From an uncultured Oscillospiraceae bacterium (GTDB taxonomy: Bacteria > Bacillota > Clostridia > Oscillospirales > Oscillospiraceae): a DNA stretch of 64,000 bases. Below the pieces are notes generated by a model. The model had not been told where the DNA came from and ran no database searches. It saw only the letters and a program-made list of their open reading frames with translations. The translations under genes and the position numbers were made by a program. This document shows positions 62,951 through 64,000 of this stretch, piece after piece. The stretch is taken from positions 1 through 64,000 of the forward strand of contig CALWVS010000004.1 in the NCBI GenBank assembly GCA_944385095.1, read 5' to 3'. How positions within the stretch are numbered: position 1 is the stretch's first letter; each line of letters begins with the position of its first letter.

Positions 62951-64000
62951 CTATTCCTGTTCAGAGGATGTTTCCTCGGATTTTTTTCTGGTGGTTGTCT
63001 TTTTGGTGGTTGTTTTTTTCGCTGTTGCCTTCTTTGCAGCTGCTTTTTTTGTGGATGCTTTTGTGGTCGTTGCTTTCTTGGAAGCTGTCTTTTTCACATC
63101 AGATACAGATTCTGCCTGTTGTGTGTTTTCTGTTTTTTCCTCAGTCTCTTTTTTCTTCCAGCCCCCTCTCTTTTCTTCTGGTGTAAAGTTAGAACAATGT
63201 TCATTGATACAAAATGCTTTTTTTGCACCTCGTCCTGATTTTTTGAACATGGTCCACCCACACACTGGGCAATTTTCTTTTACTGGTACATCCCAGGTCA
63301 TAAAATCGCATTTTTTGCTCTCATCTTTACTGTTCAGCCGTTCACAACAGTAGTAGGTATATTGTTTGTTGTTTTTCTTGCTTTTTCCTGTGCGCTTGAC
63401 CAGTCTGCCACCGCACTTTGGGCATTTCCCTGGCATTTCTACTACCAGAGGCATAGTAAATTCACACTCTGGCCAGCCGGGACAGGCCAAAAAGCGACCA
63501 AAACGACCAGATTTAATCACCAGATTGCGACCACATTCTGGGCAAATCTCCTCAGATACTTCGTCTGGAACTTTAATCCGCTCTCCATCCAGTTCCTGTT
63601 CTGCCTTGTGCATTTCCGCCTGAAAATCCTGATAAAACCCTCTCAATACCTGTTTCCAATCTACTGTTCCCTCCTCTACTTTGTCCAGTTCTTCCTCCAT
63701 CTGGGCAGTAAAGGTGGGGTCAACAATATCCTGAAATTTCTCTTTCATCAAACCGGTGACAACCTCACCCAAGGGAGTGGGGCGCAGTGCTTTTCCCTCT
63801 TTCACCACATATTCACGGTTTAAAATGGTAGAAATGGTGGGGGCATAGGTAGAGGGGCGACCAATGCCTTTTTCCTCCAAAGCCCGAATCAAAGTGGCTT
63901 CTGAATAGCGGGCTGGGGGCTGTGTAAAGTGCTGCTGTTTGTCTGTTTTCTGAAGTTCCAGCATCTCCCCCTCTTTCAAATCCGGCAGGGGAGACTGTGG
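62951..64000 (-). CDS. topA: DNA topoisomerase I, C-terminal part (runs off the window)
   Basis: Partial: the frame is open to the right edge, so about 350 C-terminal residues are seen and the TOPRIM and active-site tyrosine regions are beyond it. Present are the end of the core domain (ARYSEATLIRALEEKGIGRPSTYAPTISTIL), three zinc-ribbon repeats (CPECGRNLVI...CPGWPEC; CPKCGGRLV...CDFMTW; CPVCGWTMF...CINEHC) and a tail of about 60 residues rich in Lys, Ala and Thr that ends SSEQE. Such basic tails aid DNA binding. First visible gene of topA-trmFO-plsX. Confidence 0.96.
   Translation of the reverse strand, partial: PQSPLPDLKEGEMLELQKTDKQQHFTQPPARYSEATLIRALEEKGIGRPSTYAPTISTILNREYVVKEGKALRPTPLGEVVTGLMKEKFQDIVDPTFTAQMEEELDKVEEGTVDWKQVLRGFYQDFQAEMHKAEQELDGERIKVPDEVSEEICPECGRNLVIKSGRFGRFLACPGWPECEFTMPLVVEMPGKCPKCGGRLVKRTGKSKKNNKQYTYYCCERLNSKDESKKCDFMTWDVPVKENCPVCGWTMFKKSGRGAKKAFCINEHCSNFTPEEKRGGWKKKETEEKTENTQQAESVSDVKKTASKKATTTKASTKKAAAKKATAKKTTTKKTTTRKKSEETSSEQE

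Overview
The window looks like the chromosome of a low-to-mid-GC, probably endospore-forming Firmicute of class Clostridia, most likely Oscillospiraceae-like. Supports are the family types (mini-RNase III, RqcH, YlmC/YmxH, TrmFO, PlsX, RsiV-type anti-sigma), leader RNAs typical of Firmicutes (lysine riboswitch, T-box), consensus SigA promoters, strong purine-rich ribosome sites and candidate Spo0A boxes. Species cannot be named from sequence alone. No rRNA, tRNA, CRISPR array, phage or insertion sequence was seen.

Layout. 1-10 kb: murC; a c-di-GMP phosphodiesterase-type protein; an NhaC-superfamily transporter behind a lysine riboswitch; an unknown 192-aa protein; a TetM/EF-G-like GTPase fused to a Rae1/YacP-type NYN nuclease. 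10-18 kb: uppP; a histidine module (YuiF-like permease, hutH) with two unexplained structured RNA regions; an OpuC/Egt-type ABC importer; a YlmC-like gene. 18-26 kb: GDPD, cytidylate-kinase-like protein, MATE exporter, and the operon argG-argH-argB-argF with ARG boxes. 26-34 kb: a 31-aa membrane peptide gene and rpoB-rpoC, detached from rplJL and with a structured leader. 34.7-38.5 kb: a small unknown protein, an SH3b-NlpC/P60 hydrolase, and an ECF sigma/RsiV-like anti-sigma/SGNH lipoprotein operon resembling sigV-rsiV-oatA. 38.5-43 kb: a decaying peptide-use module (frameshifted abgT, 5'-truncated pepD) beside an intact regulator. 42.8-46 kb: two membrane proteins and a TetR repressor sharing a palindromic operator, then asnA. 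46-51 kb: a second c-di-GMP protein in operon with mrnC and rqcH. 51-56 kb: a DUF3795-like membrane protein, a small gene behind candidate Spo0A boxes, HD and DegV proteins, trmD, an unknown protein. 56-64 kb: T-box-controlled leuA, an AI-2E family transporter, a 48-codon ORF on a structured transcript, then topA-trmFO-plsX, acpP and rnc.

How the genes connect. Amino-acid supply is the main theme: lysine uptake, histidine uptake and deamination, arginine made from ornithine, asparagine, leucine. Each is controlled differently (riboswitch, possible new RNA, ArgR boxes, T-box). A second theme is ribosome and RNA quality control (TetM-Rae1 fusion, RqcH, mini-III, RNase III, TrmD, TrmFO). A third is the cell envelope (MurC, UppP, NlpC/P60, lysozyme-type sigma module, PlsX/ACP).

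The best candidates for something undescribed are the TetM-Rae1 fusion, the RNA elements of the yuiF-hutH locus, the operator-controlled small transcript at 59.26-59.46 kb, the 31-aa peptide gene, and an ArgB-like protein lacking core acetylglutamate-kinase motifs. All calls come from reading the sequence; no database search was run.
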